Source: a bacterium
GTDB taxonomy: Bacteria; Babelota; Babeliae; Babelales; RVW-14
DNA length: 5,487 nt
Direction of reading: 5' to 3'
NCBI GenBank assembly: GCA_023249955.1
Contig: JAHFBR010000082.1
Location: 1 to 5,487 of the forward strand
Shown here: piece by piece, positions 1 through 4,503 of the stretch
Position numbering within the stretch: the stretch's first letter is position 1
Layout of the letters: each line of letters starts with the position of its first letter
Notes under the pieces: generated by a model
Databases searched by the model: none
The model's input: only the letters and a program-made list of their open reading frames with translations
Told to the model about the DNA's origin: nothing
Program-made: the position numbers and the translations under genes

Positions 1-279
1 GTAACGTGCTGCAGCATGCAATGGCGTTTCGCCAAAGTTATTACAAGGCACCTGTAAATCCGCAATTCTTTGGGACCGACGAAGTTGTTTTAATGGTGCT
101 GGCTGTTCTGTTTGCGGTTGACCCTTGTCACGACCTCGCTTAGCCCCACGTTCTTCTGGTTCCGCTGTGGCTCTGATTAAAGAACTGTAAAGACCTTCAA
201 AAAACCTCATGGCATCAACATTGCCGGCAATAACCGAACATGCTAATGCGAGAGCAAAAATTTTTCTCCACAGATTCAT
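1..279 (-). CDS. Secreted ankyrin-repeat protein, 5' part only (runs off left edge)
   Basis: This is an open frame of 93 codons from an ATG at 277-279 to the window edge with no stop, so the C-terminal part is missing. Residues 1-23 form a signal peptide: Arg5-Lys6, then the hydrophobic run IFALALACSVIAG, ending in VDA before Met24. After a charged, Pro/Gln-rich linker (about residues 38-75, with an LRRSQRIADL stretch) the frame ends in NNFGETPLHAAARY. That is the start of an ankyrin repeat (consensus G-x-TPLH-x-AA), and more repeats would be expected beyond the edge. A GGAG about 6 bases upstream of the ATG supports this start. Ankyrin repeats mediate protein-protein binding, and exported ones in host-associated bacteria are often effectors or surface proteins; that role is inferred. 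It is the last of four consecutive minus-strand genes for exported proteins, about 100 bp downstream of the small acidic protein gene. Confidence 0.8.
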   Translation of the reverse strand, partial: MNLWRKIFALALACSVIAGNVDAMRFFEGLYSSLIRATAEPEERGAKRGRDKGQPQTEQPAPLKQLRRSQRIADLQVPCNNFGETPLHAAARY

Positions 280-378
280 AACAATCTCCACACGATAATC
301 TTTTTGATGGCAAGGAGCCACACATGCCTATGCGGCATCTGCAGCTCATCCCAATAACTTATTTTTATGCAAAAATTA

Positions 379-645
379 TTACTGATTGTTTGCCATATCT
401 TTTTGAAGCTCTTTTAAGAACTCCTCAAGCTCGGCATTATCTTCGTCGGTCATATCATCTTCTTGATCTGATTCGACATTGTTATCATTTTCTGTTGGTT
501 GAGCTTCTGGTTTAACTTCAACCGGTTGTTCAGCAGCCGGCGCTTCAGTTGCGGGTGCAGGAACTTCTGGTTGAGCTTGTTCAGCATTTACAACACCAAA
601 CACACCAAAAACGATAGCGAGTAACATCTTTTGAACGTTCTTCAT
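379..645 (-). CDS. Small secreted acidic Pro/Ala/Glu-rich protein (88 aa)
   Basis: I recognise no family. The product has a signal peptide (Lys2, Lys6, hydrophobic core LLAIVFGVFGVV, cleavage after VNA at residue 21). A low-complexity stretch follows (about residues 22-50) rich in Pro, Ala, Glu and Gln, then a strongly acidic segment (about 51-72). The C-terminus, NAELEEFLKELQKDMANNQ, is a charged amphipathic helix. The mature protein would be about 67 residues, probably extended or disordered with a short terminal helix or coiled coil, located outside the inner membrane. An in-frame ATG lies 5 codons upstream (658-660), but nothing like a Shine-Dalgarno precedes it. The GGGGGA about 8 bases before the second ATG fits that start better, so I chose 645. 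It lies downstream of the paralog gene's strong terminator and is probably transcribed separately. The ankyrin gene follows about 100 bp later with no clear terminator between them, so the two may be co-transcribed. Confidence 0.7.
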   Translation of the reverse strand: MKNVQKMLLAIVFGVFGVVNAEQAQPEVPAPATEAPAAEQPVEVKPEAQPTENDNNVESDQEDDMTDEDNAELEEFLKELQKDMANNQ

Positions 646-720
646 GAATATATCCCCCATTTAGGTTTTATCATAAGACAATACAGTAACATTATTTTTA
701 TCATGCTTTCAGCTTACCAA

Positions 721-744
721 GCCCATATAAAATGTCAAATGGGC
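721..744. other. Short inverted repeat (GCCCAT / ATGGGC) in an intergenic region
   Basis: A 6-bp stem, 721-726 with 739-744, encloses a 12-base loop. It lies upstream of the small acidic protein gene, between that gene and the terminator of the preceding gene. Neither strand has a good U-tract next to it, so it is not a clear terminator. On the minus strand it contains a perfect TTGACA hexamer, but I found no matching -10 box at the right distance. A related longer hairpin stands before the PGK gene. Confidence 0.4.
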
Positions 745-758
745 ATTTGTTTGTCTAT

Positions 759-794
759 AAAAAAGGGCCCTTTTTAATTAAAAAGGGCCCTTTT
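759..794 (-). terminator. Intrinsic terminator of the 245-aa membrane protein gene; 34-bp perfect palindrome
   Basis: Positions 761-794 read the same on both strands: AAAAGGGCCC, a TTTTTAATTA centre, then AAAAGGGCCCTTTT. On the minus strand it begins 24 bases after the stop codon of the upstream gene (819-821), and six U residues end the hairpin. That is a strong Rho-independent terminator. Because it is symmetrical it could also stop transcription from the other side, although no plus-strand gene points at it here. Confidence 0.85.
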
Positions 795-818
795 GTTTGT
801 TTTCTATGTTTTTATAGC

Positions 819-1556
819 TTAATCAGTTTCTGGGGCTTCATCTGCAGCTGGGAGTGCATCAGTATTTGCTGCGCGAGCGGGAAGAACTGATTTGACTTTG
901 TTCTTACACCACGTGAACCACGATGTGCCGTTTTTATACAACGCAACACCAGCAACAATAACAACTGCCAGGCCCAAATACATGTTACGGCTTGATTCCC
1001 ACAGCGCAAGGCTGCTTTCAGGGTATATGTAACAATCATGGTAAAATGGTGATGCCGTATCATGACACGCCTCGTACACAACATTACGTGCATGATGTTG
1101 CATGCCAGCAAGTAGGGTAGGAATCGCGGCTACTGCATAGGGGGCATAGGTTTTAACATAGGGAGCATAGTTTTTAACACAATTTACAACACGCGCCTTC
1201 AAGCCTTGGGCTCGGGGAGCTACAACTTCAAGCATATCCTCTACAGACACACTTTCTTCGCTAGAGACTTCTTGTTCATCAGACAGCTCTTGTTCATCAA
1301 CCTGATCTAGATTTCCTACATCTCCGGCTTGACCCCCAGGTTGTCGCGCAAGATTTTGAACAACAGCTTGTTGGTTAGCAAGAGCAAGACGTTGTTGTTC
1401 TTGCCGCTCAAAAGCAGCCTTGGTGGTTCTTGTGCTACCCCGCATATAGTACGTTCTACCGCGTAAATTTGTATGTTCTGTGATCATTGCATTTGCATCA
1501 CCAGCAACCATTGCTACGGTAAATGCAACGAATGTCATTTTCTTCAAAAATTCCAT
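819..1556 (-). CDS. Signal-peptide membrane protein, paralog of the adjacent 319-aa protein (245 aa)
   Basis: I recognise no named family. Residues 1-23 are a signal peptide (MEFLKKMTFVAF..., cleavage after ANA), identical in protein sequence to that of the next gene. Visible parts: a Gln-rich helical stretch (about 48-72, EQQRLALANQQAV) also found in the paralog; a Glu/Ser-rich acidic segment (about 83-110); a perfect-length tandem heptapeptide VKNYAPY/VKTYAPY (127-140); a hydrophobic stretch (about 140-151); a loop with Cys164 and Cys175, which could form a disulfide if extracytoplasmic; a likely membrane helix (about 192-208); and a charged tail ending in an acidic Ala/Pro-rich stretch. 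This suggests an inner-membrane-anchored exported protein. The start is fixed by AGGAGG 5 bases before the ATG. It lies directly downstream of its paralog, with a terminator hairpin between them and almost no space for a promoter, so expression may depend on readthrough. Function is unknown. Confidence 0.85.
   Translation of the reverse strand: MEFLKKMTFVAFTVAMVAGDANAMITEHTNLRGRTYYMRGSTRTTKAAFERQEQQRLALANQQAVVQNLARQPGGQAGDVGNLDQVDEQELSDEQEVSSEESVSVEDMLEVVAPRAQGLKARVVNCVKNYAPYVKTYAPYAVAAIPTLLAGMQHHARNVVYEACHDTASPFYHDCYIYPESSLALWESSRNMYLGLAVVIVAGVALYKNGTSWFTWCKNKVKSVLPARAANTDALPAADEAPETD
1137..1178 (-). repeat. Tandem heptapeptide repeat (2 x 21 bp) in the 245-aa protein
   Basis: Two adjacent 7-codon units encode VKNYAPY and VKTYAPY. 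They lie just before the first hydrophobic stretch and are absent from the paralog, so this is a small local duplication after the genes diverged. Confidence 0.7.
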
Positions 1557-1567
1557 AATAACCTCCT
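1485..1567 (-). repeat. Duplicated leader block, copy A (Shine-Dalgarno plus signal peptide)
   Basis: These 83 bp match 2530-2612 with one difference (T at 1524 against C at 2569, silent at the protein level). The block covers AGGAGGT, the spacer and the first 24 codons. Similarity drops sharply on both sides, both into the mature coding region and upstream of the Shine-Dalgarno. Confidence 0.95.
1561..1567 (-). promoter_or_regulatory. Strong ribosome binding site of the 245-aa protein gene
   Basis: The minus strand reads AGGAGGTTATTATG, a full consensus Shine-Dalgarno 5 bases before the start codon. Only about 11 bases separate it from the upstream terminator hairpin, so the hairpin would sit right beside the ribosome site in any readthrough transcript. 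Confidence 0.85.
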
Positions 1568-1578
1568 CGTGAGTCTAC

Positions 1579-1620
1579 AAAAGAGGGCCTGCCTTTAATT
1601 AAAAAAGCAGGCCCTCTTTT
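1579..1620 (-). terminator. Terminator hairpin between the two paralogous membrane protein genes
   Basis: A 14-bp stem (AAAAGAGGGCCTGC, 1579-1592, with 1607-1620) encloses a 14-base loop. It begins 21 bases after the stop codon of the 319-aa gene. On the minus strand the stem is preceded by an A-rich tract and ends in four U residues. On the plus strand it is followed by an even better T-tract, so it may work in both directions. It shares the TTTAATTAAAAA centre and GGCCC stem core with the terminator at 759-794. Confidence 0.8.
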
Positions 1621-1641
1621 ATTTTTTTCTATTTTGATAGC

Positions 1642-2601
1642 TTAGTCGACTTGTCCGTCATTGTCGCCGTCTTCTTCATCTACTTGATCAGGACGAGCAG
1701 CATCTGGTTGACGAGCTCTCTTGCGATTGATAACGCGATAACCGGCATAACCAGCTGCACCAGCGGCTGCAAGTGCAAAACCGTTACGCAACGATGACAA
1801 TATGGCCATTCCAGGAACAGCATCAAAACCAGCTTCAGCCAATGTTGCTACATCTGAGTGCAATAGCACAGCACCAAGTGCAGACAACGCTGACACAGTA
1901 CCAGTTGCTACGGTTCCCCAAATGCTTGGGCCTTCTTCAAACATCGGAGCTTCATCATCACCAACTTGACCTTCTGCTAGGCGAGGACGTACTTCGCGTT
2001 GAGCATCAGCTAAAAGATCTTCTTCTTCTTCTTCGGCAGCGCGATTGAGTTCTGGATCAACTGCGTCTTGCATGACAACATCTTCTTCATCTTGAGCAGC
2101 AAGAGCGCCCCATTCTCTCAATTCATCACGAGTAATGACAACCGTAGGCTGAAGAACTAGTTGATGTGGAACTTCTTCTTCCGGTTGAACATTAGCAACT
2201 TGAACTGCAACAACAGGAGCTTGAACTACAACAGCTTGATTTGCAGCATCATAAGCAACTGCGTCTTGCATGACAACATCTTCTTCATCTTGTTGAGCAG
2301 CAAGAGCGCCCAATTCTCTCAATTCATCACGAGTAATGACAACCGTAGGCTGAAGAACTAGTTGATGTGGAACTTCTTCTTCCGGTTGAACATTAGCAAC
2401 TTGAACTGCAACAGCTTGTTGTTCAGCAAGAACGGCAAGACGTTGTTGTTCGGCTCTAAATGCAGCGGCGTTTTGCGCACTAGCAAGTCGACCATTGCGA
2501 ATCCACCTAACTTCTCCGTTAACTTCATGCATTGCATTTGCATCACCAGCAACCATTGCTACGGTAAACGCAACGAATGTCATTTTCTTCAAAAATTCCA
2601 T
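1642..2601 (-). CDS. Signal-peptide membrane protein with internal 52-residue duplication (319 aa)
   Basis: I recognise no named family. A signal peptide (1-23, cleavage after ANA) is followed by a variable segment and a Gln/Ala-rich helical stretch (about 46-70). Then come two nearly identical units, residues 64-115 and 131-181, each running from VAVQVANVQPEEEVPHQ through ITRDELRE to DEEDVVMQDAV. They differ only by Leu/Trp and one missing Gln. An acidic stretch with five consecutive Glu (190-194) follows, then two hydrophobic segments (about 229-247 and 273-290), the basic stop NRKRAR (292-297), and an acidic tail. The likely topology is an exported acidic N-terminal part with C-terminal membrane anchoring, as in its 245-residue paralog. 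AGGAGG 5 bases before the ATG fixes the start. This is the first gene of the minus-strand group; its promoter should lie in the region shared divergently with PGK, but I cannot point to it. The duplication and the paralogy suggest a fast-changing, possibly surface-exposed protein (inference). Confidence 0.85.
   Translation of the reverse strand: MEFLKKMTFVAFTVAMVAGDANAMHEVNGEVRWIRNGRLASAQNAAAFRAEQQRLAVLAEQQAVAVQVANVQPEEEVPHQLVLQPTVVITRDELRELGALAAQQDEEDVVMQDAVAYDAANQAVVVQAPVVAVQVANVQPEEEVPHQLVLQPTVVITRDELREWGALAAQDEEDVVMQDAVDPELNRAAEEEEEDLLADAQREVRPRLAEGQVGDDEAPMFEEGPSIWGTVATGTVSALSALGAVLLHSDVATLAEAGFDAVPGMAILSSLRNGFALAAAGAAGYAGYRVINRKRARQPDAARPDQVDEEDGDNDGQVD
2018..2034 (-). repeat. GAA trinucleotide run encoding five Glu
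   Basis: This is an uninterrupted TCT run on the plus strand (17 bases), read as GAA-type codons on the minus strand. Slippage here would add or remove single Glu residues without breaking the frame. Confidence 0.6.
2058..2212 (-). repeat. Internal direct duplication, C-terminal copy (155 bp)
   Basis: It matches 2256-2413 with one substitution (CCCC against CCCA, giving Trp in place of Leu) and one 3-bp deletion (loss of a Gln codon). It encodes residues 131-181 of the 319-aa protein. The near identity, including at synonymous positions, indicates recent duplication or gene conversion. Confidence 0.9.
2256..2413 (-). repeat. Internal direct duplication, N-terminal copy (158 bp)
   Basis: This is the partner of 2058-2212 and encodes residues 64-115 of the 319-aa protein. 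The 43-bp spacer between the copies contains a further degenerate piece of the same unit (encoding NQAVVVQ, similar to QQAVAVQ), so the original duplicated unit was probably somewhat longer, about 66 codons. Confidence 0.9.
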
Positions 2602-2612
2602 AATAACCTCCT
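2530..2612 (-). repeat. Duplicated leader block, copy B (Shine-Dalgarno plus signal peptide)
   Basis: This is the partner of 1485-1567, with one mismatch in 83 bp. It includes AGGAGGT at 2606-2612 and the first 24 codons of the 319-aa protein gene. Confidence 0.95.
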
Positions 2613-2882
2613 AAAAAAATAAACGTATGGAAACAACTAACATTTTTTAACACATGATGCGCACACGCGCACCCATTCACTGGACTCATCTATCAAACCG
2701 TCTTTTAAGCAGTTGATCACAGTCATTGAGCTTGAGGCACAAGGCATTGTATGCTGATGCCATTACACTCAACGGTGCTACCCAAGACGCTTAAAATTCA
2801 GTTTGTTATTTCATCATAGCCCATCCATTAAACAATTGCAAATGGGCTATTTTATGGCCAAAAAGCTTAAAAAAGGAGTCCC
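2613..2882. other. Divergent intergenic region between the secreted-protein genes and PGK
   Basis: This stretch must hold the promoters for the minus-strand 319-aa gene and the plus-strand PGK gene, but no pair of -35 and -10 boxes is convincing on either strand. It contains a 16-base alternating purine/pyrimidine tract (2657-2672) with a 5-bp hairpin TGCGC/GCGCA, a possible broken small reading frame on the minus strand (2637-2790), and a hairpin near the PGK start (2816-2850). I see no tRNA or known small RNA. Confidence 0.5.
2816..2850 (+). promoter_or_regulatory. Hairpin in the PGK leader
   Basis: A 9-bp stem (ATAGCCCAT at 2816-2824 with ATGGGCTAT at 2842-2850) encloses a 17-base loop. 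It is followed by TTTATGG and lies 32 bases before the PGK ATG. It resembles a weak terminator, but no plus-strand gene lies upstream, so a leader or attenuator role, or a stand-alone repeat, is possible. The half AGCCCAT...CAAATGGGC recurs at 720-744. Confidence 0.45.
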
Positions 2883-4013
2883 ATGGCCCTCAGAAAGATT
2901 TCAGATTGTAACATTGCCGGTCGTCGAGTCCTGGTACGGGCTGACCTGAATGTACCCCTTGCTGATGGGGTGCCGCGTGATGAGTATCGCCTCAGGGCGC
3001 TGATTCCAACGCTCCAGCACCTGCAACAGCAGCAGGCGTCACGTATCATCATCGCAACCCACATTGGCAATCCTGCGCCCGGCAGCACCGATCCAGCGTA
3101 TTCAACCCAGAACCTGATGCCCTGGTTCCAGGCCCAGGGGTTTGGGGACGTCCAGATGCTTGAAAATGTCAGATTAAGCGCAGGAGAAAAAAAGGGGGAT
3201 ATCGCCTTTGCACGCCAGCTGGCCGAACTGGCCGACGTTTACGTCAATGACGCCTTTGGCGCCCTACACCGGGCCGATACCTCGCTCACCCTGCTGCCCC
3301 AGCAATTTGCCCCCGCAGACCGCTGCATTGGGCTGTGTGTCCAACGCGAAATGCAGGAGCTGGATGCCCTTAAAACCAGTGCCCAGCAGCCGTTTGTGCT
3401 GGTGATGGGTGGGGCCAAGGCGAAGGATAAAATCCCGTTGCTGCAGCACTTTTTTCAGCAGCCGCCGGCCAACAGGCCGCAGGTGTGCATTGTGGGCGGC
3501 ATGCTGGCGCAGGCCTGCCTGGGCCTGGGCACGGCGCTTGATACGGCCACCATTCGCAGCGCTCAGCAATTGGGCACCACTGCTCAAAAAAACAACGTCC
3601 GCTTGGTGCTGCCCGTCGACTTTGCCGTCATTGATGGGCCGGTTGGCAGTCCTGCTAAAATAGTCCCCGTCGCCAAAATACAACCGTTGCAACAGTGCGT
3701 TGATATCGGCCCGGACAGCATCCAGCTATTTATCGAAAGCTTGGAGGGGGTAAAAACCGTTTTTACCAACGGCACAATGGGCATGTATGAACAAGAGGAT
3801 TATGCGCAGGGAACAAAGGCACTTTTAGGTGCTATTGCCGCAATCAGCGGCCACACCGTAGTTGGTGGTGGCGACACGGTTGCAGCAGTGCACCATTTTG
3901 CGCTTGAAGATAGAATAAGTTTTATTTCCACCGGTGGTGGCGCGACATTGGCATACCTTGGATCTGCTGACCCGTTGCACGATTTGCCAGGATTGCGGGC
4001 GTTGCTGGATTAG
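2883..4013 (+). CDS. pgk: Phosphoglycerate kinase (376 aa)
   Basis: PGK catalyses 1,3-bisphosphoglycerate + ADP to 3-phosphoglycerate + ATP in glycolysis, in the cytoplasm. Signatures in order: RADLNVP (19-25), YRLRALIPTL (35-44), THIGNP (59-64), ENVRL (94-98), VNDAFGALHRADTS (121-134), GGAKAKDKI (176-184), DIGPDSI (274-280), TNGTMGMYE (295-303), GGGDT (328-332) and STGGGATL (349-356). Arg36, His60, Arg130 and Lys179 are kept. Oddities: the usual GRP is GNP, so an Arg that contacts 3-phosphoglycerate is Asn63; the usual WNGPMG is TNGTMG; and about 20 residues normally found before ENVRF are missing, which accounts for most of the short length against the usual 390-415. Still, no stop or frameshift breaks it, so I call it a functional but divergent PGK. 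AAGGAG 4-5 bases before the ATG supports the start. It stands alone, without gap or tpi beside it. Its middle is markedly GC-rich compared with its ends and neighbours. Confidence 0.95.
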   Translation: MALRKISDCNIAGRRVLVRADLNVPLADGVPRDEYRLRALIPTLQHLQQQQASRIIIATHIGNPAPGSTDPAYSTQNLMPWFQAQGFGDVQMLENVRLSAGEKKGDIAFARQLAELADVYVNDAFGALHRADTSLTLLPQQFAPADRCIGLCVQREMQELDALKTSAQQPFVLVMGGAKAKDKIPLLQHFFQQPPANRPQVCIVGGMLAQACLGLGTALDTATIRSAQQLGTTAQKNNVRLVLPVDFAVIDGPVGSPAKIVPVAKIQPLQQCVDIGPDSIQLFIESLEGVKTVFTNGTMGMYEQEDYAQGTKALLGAIAAISGHTVVGGGDTVAAVHHFALEDRISFISTGGGATLAYLGSADPLHDLPGLRALLD

Positions 4014-4049
4014 CTTTATTTATTGTTGCACCTGAAAATCTGTGTTCTG

Positions 4050-4106
4050 TATCCCGTTCGTGGTGAGGAGCGAGGACCTCGTCCGAGCGTCTCGAACCAT
4101 ACGAAC
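4050..4106 (+). repeat. Palindromic element, left copy (57 bp)
   Basis: The imperfect hairpin has arms GTTCGT-GGT-GAG (4056-4067) pairing with CTC-ga-ACC-at-ACGAAC (4091-4106), with two 2-base bulges. The 15-base centre (4072-4086) contains its own hairpin GGAC-CTC-GTCC. It lies between the PGK stop and the nuclease gene's 3' end. It may also affect convergent transcripts, but it lacks an adjacent U-tract. Confidence 0.8.
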
Positions 4107-4118
4107 ACAAACACGAAC

Positions 4119-4406
4119 TTATGTTTTTTTGCGGCTACAAAGTTCCGAAATGCGCTTCCAGTCACCCTCAATAAGCGCCTCTTTCTTTTTGCGAGACCAT
4201 TTCTTGATTTTGTGCTCAGCAACGAGTGCTTCGTAACGAGATGCGATGGCCTCCGCATACACCAATGTTACCGGCAAGCGTGAACTGGTGTATCCAGCAT
4301 ACCGAGCAGCTTGATGCTCTGCCATTCTGGTCTCCAAGTCGTCAGTATGCCCAACATAAAAAGAGCCATCGCAGCACTGGAGCATATATACATAAAATTT
4401 TTTCAT
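4119..4406 (-). CDS. Single-domain GIY-YIG endonuclease, URI/UPF0213-like (95 aa)
   Basis: The whole protein is one GIY-YIG nuclease domain of the small URI/UPF0213-like type. Visible elements: FYVYMLQ (4-10, the GIY strand), DGSFYVGHTDDLETRMAEH (13-31) with YVG as the YIG motif, conserved Arg27 and His31, then RYEALVAEHKIKKWSRKKKEALI (57-79), which carries the family's catalytic Glu (Glu64 most likely, Glu59 possible) and the basic IK-x-x-SR helix. The active-site residues are present, so it should cleave DNA, metal-dependently. The frame stays open upstream to 4490, but that extension reads through the palindromic element, and the domain begins exactly at Met in MKKFYVYML, so I chose 4406; the ribosome site there is weak (GGG about 7 bases upstream). 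Known roles of such proteins are poorly defined. Its placement between inverted palindromes suggests a link to their movement or maintenance. Confidence 0.85.
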   Translation of the reverse strand: MKKFYVYMLQCCDGSFYVGHTDDLETRMAEHQAARYAGYTSSRLPVTLVYAEAIASRYEALVAEHKIKKWSRKKKEALIEGDWKRISELCSRKKT

Positions 4407-4420
4407 AAAATACCCAGAGA

Positions 4421-4469
4421 GTTCGTATGGTTCGAGACGCCCTTCGGGCTCCTCACCACGAACGGGATA
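4421..4469 (-). repeat. Palindromic element, right copy (49 bp), inverted relative to the left copy
   Basis: The hairpin has arms GTTCGT-at-GGT-tc-GAG (4421-4436) and CTC-ACC-ACGAAC (4452-4463). Its top is a separate stem GCCC-TTC-GGGC (4439-4449) whose bases differ from those in the left copy. It lies between the phosphatase stop codon and the nuclease start codon, so it would be in the leader of the nuclease mRNA. Confidence 0.8.
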
Positions 4470-4503
4470 TTGGATTTTTCCCAGAAACAATAAACAAACG
4501 AAT

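Larger units (their letters stand above)
4050..4469 (-). mobile_element. Candidate mobile unit: GIY-YIG endonuclease gene framed by inverted palindromic elements
   Basis: The unit is 420 bp: an inverted element (4421-4469), 14 bp, the nuclease gene (4119-4406), 12 bp, and the opposite element (4050-4106). The outer 22 bp and the inner 20 bp of the two elements are identical in inverted orientation. It sits between the convergently arranged PGK and phosphatase genes, 36 bp from one stop codon and 34 bp from the other. I see no target-site duplication at its ends. An enzyme gene closely bracketed by inverted terminal palindromes is the layout of an insertion element or a REP/RAYT-like system, but with a nuclease instead of a transposase. 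Mobility is inferred from structure only. Confidence 0.5.

Noticed and set aside
324..338. Hairpin ATGCC-TATGC-GGCAT between the small acidic protein gene and the ankyrin gene, as a terminator
   Set aside because: The stem is only 5 bp and no U-tract follows on either strand.
2161..2622. Two plus-strand frames starting with the same peptide MMWNFFFRLNISNLNCN
   Set aside because: They are antisense to the duplicated segment of the 319-aa gene; their identity only reflects that duplication, and neither has a ribosome site.
2657..2672. Alternating purine/pyrimidine tract as a Z-DNA or regulatory element
   Set aside because: It is only 16 bases, and nothing else in the sequence supports a function.
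2654..2716. A 20-codon plus-strand open frame as a PGK leader peptide
   Set aside because: It has no ribosome site, no run of regulatory codons, and is about 165 bases from PGK.
3264..3692. A 142-codon open frame on the minus strand
   Set aside because: It lies wholly inside PGK, whose protein motifs are unmistakable; the open antisense frame follows from the high GC of that region.
4056..4130. Left palindrome plus the T-run at 4124-4130 as a PGK terminator
   Set aside because: The T-run starts 17 bases after the stem, too far for an intrinsic terminator.
4023..4283. An 86-codon plus-strand frame across the left palindrome and into the nuclease gene
   Set aside because: It is antisense to the GIY-YIG gene, begins in the palindrome region, and has no recognisable domain or ribosome site.
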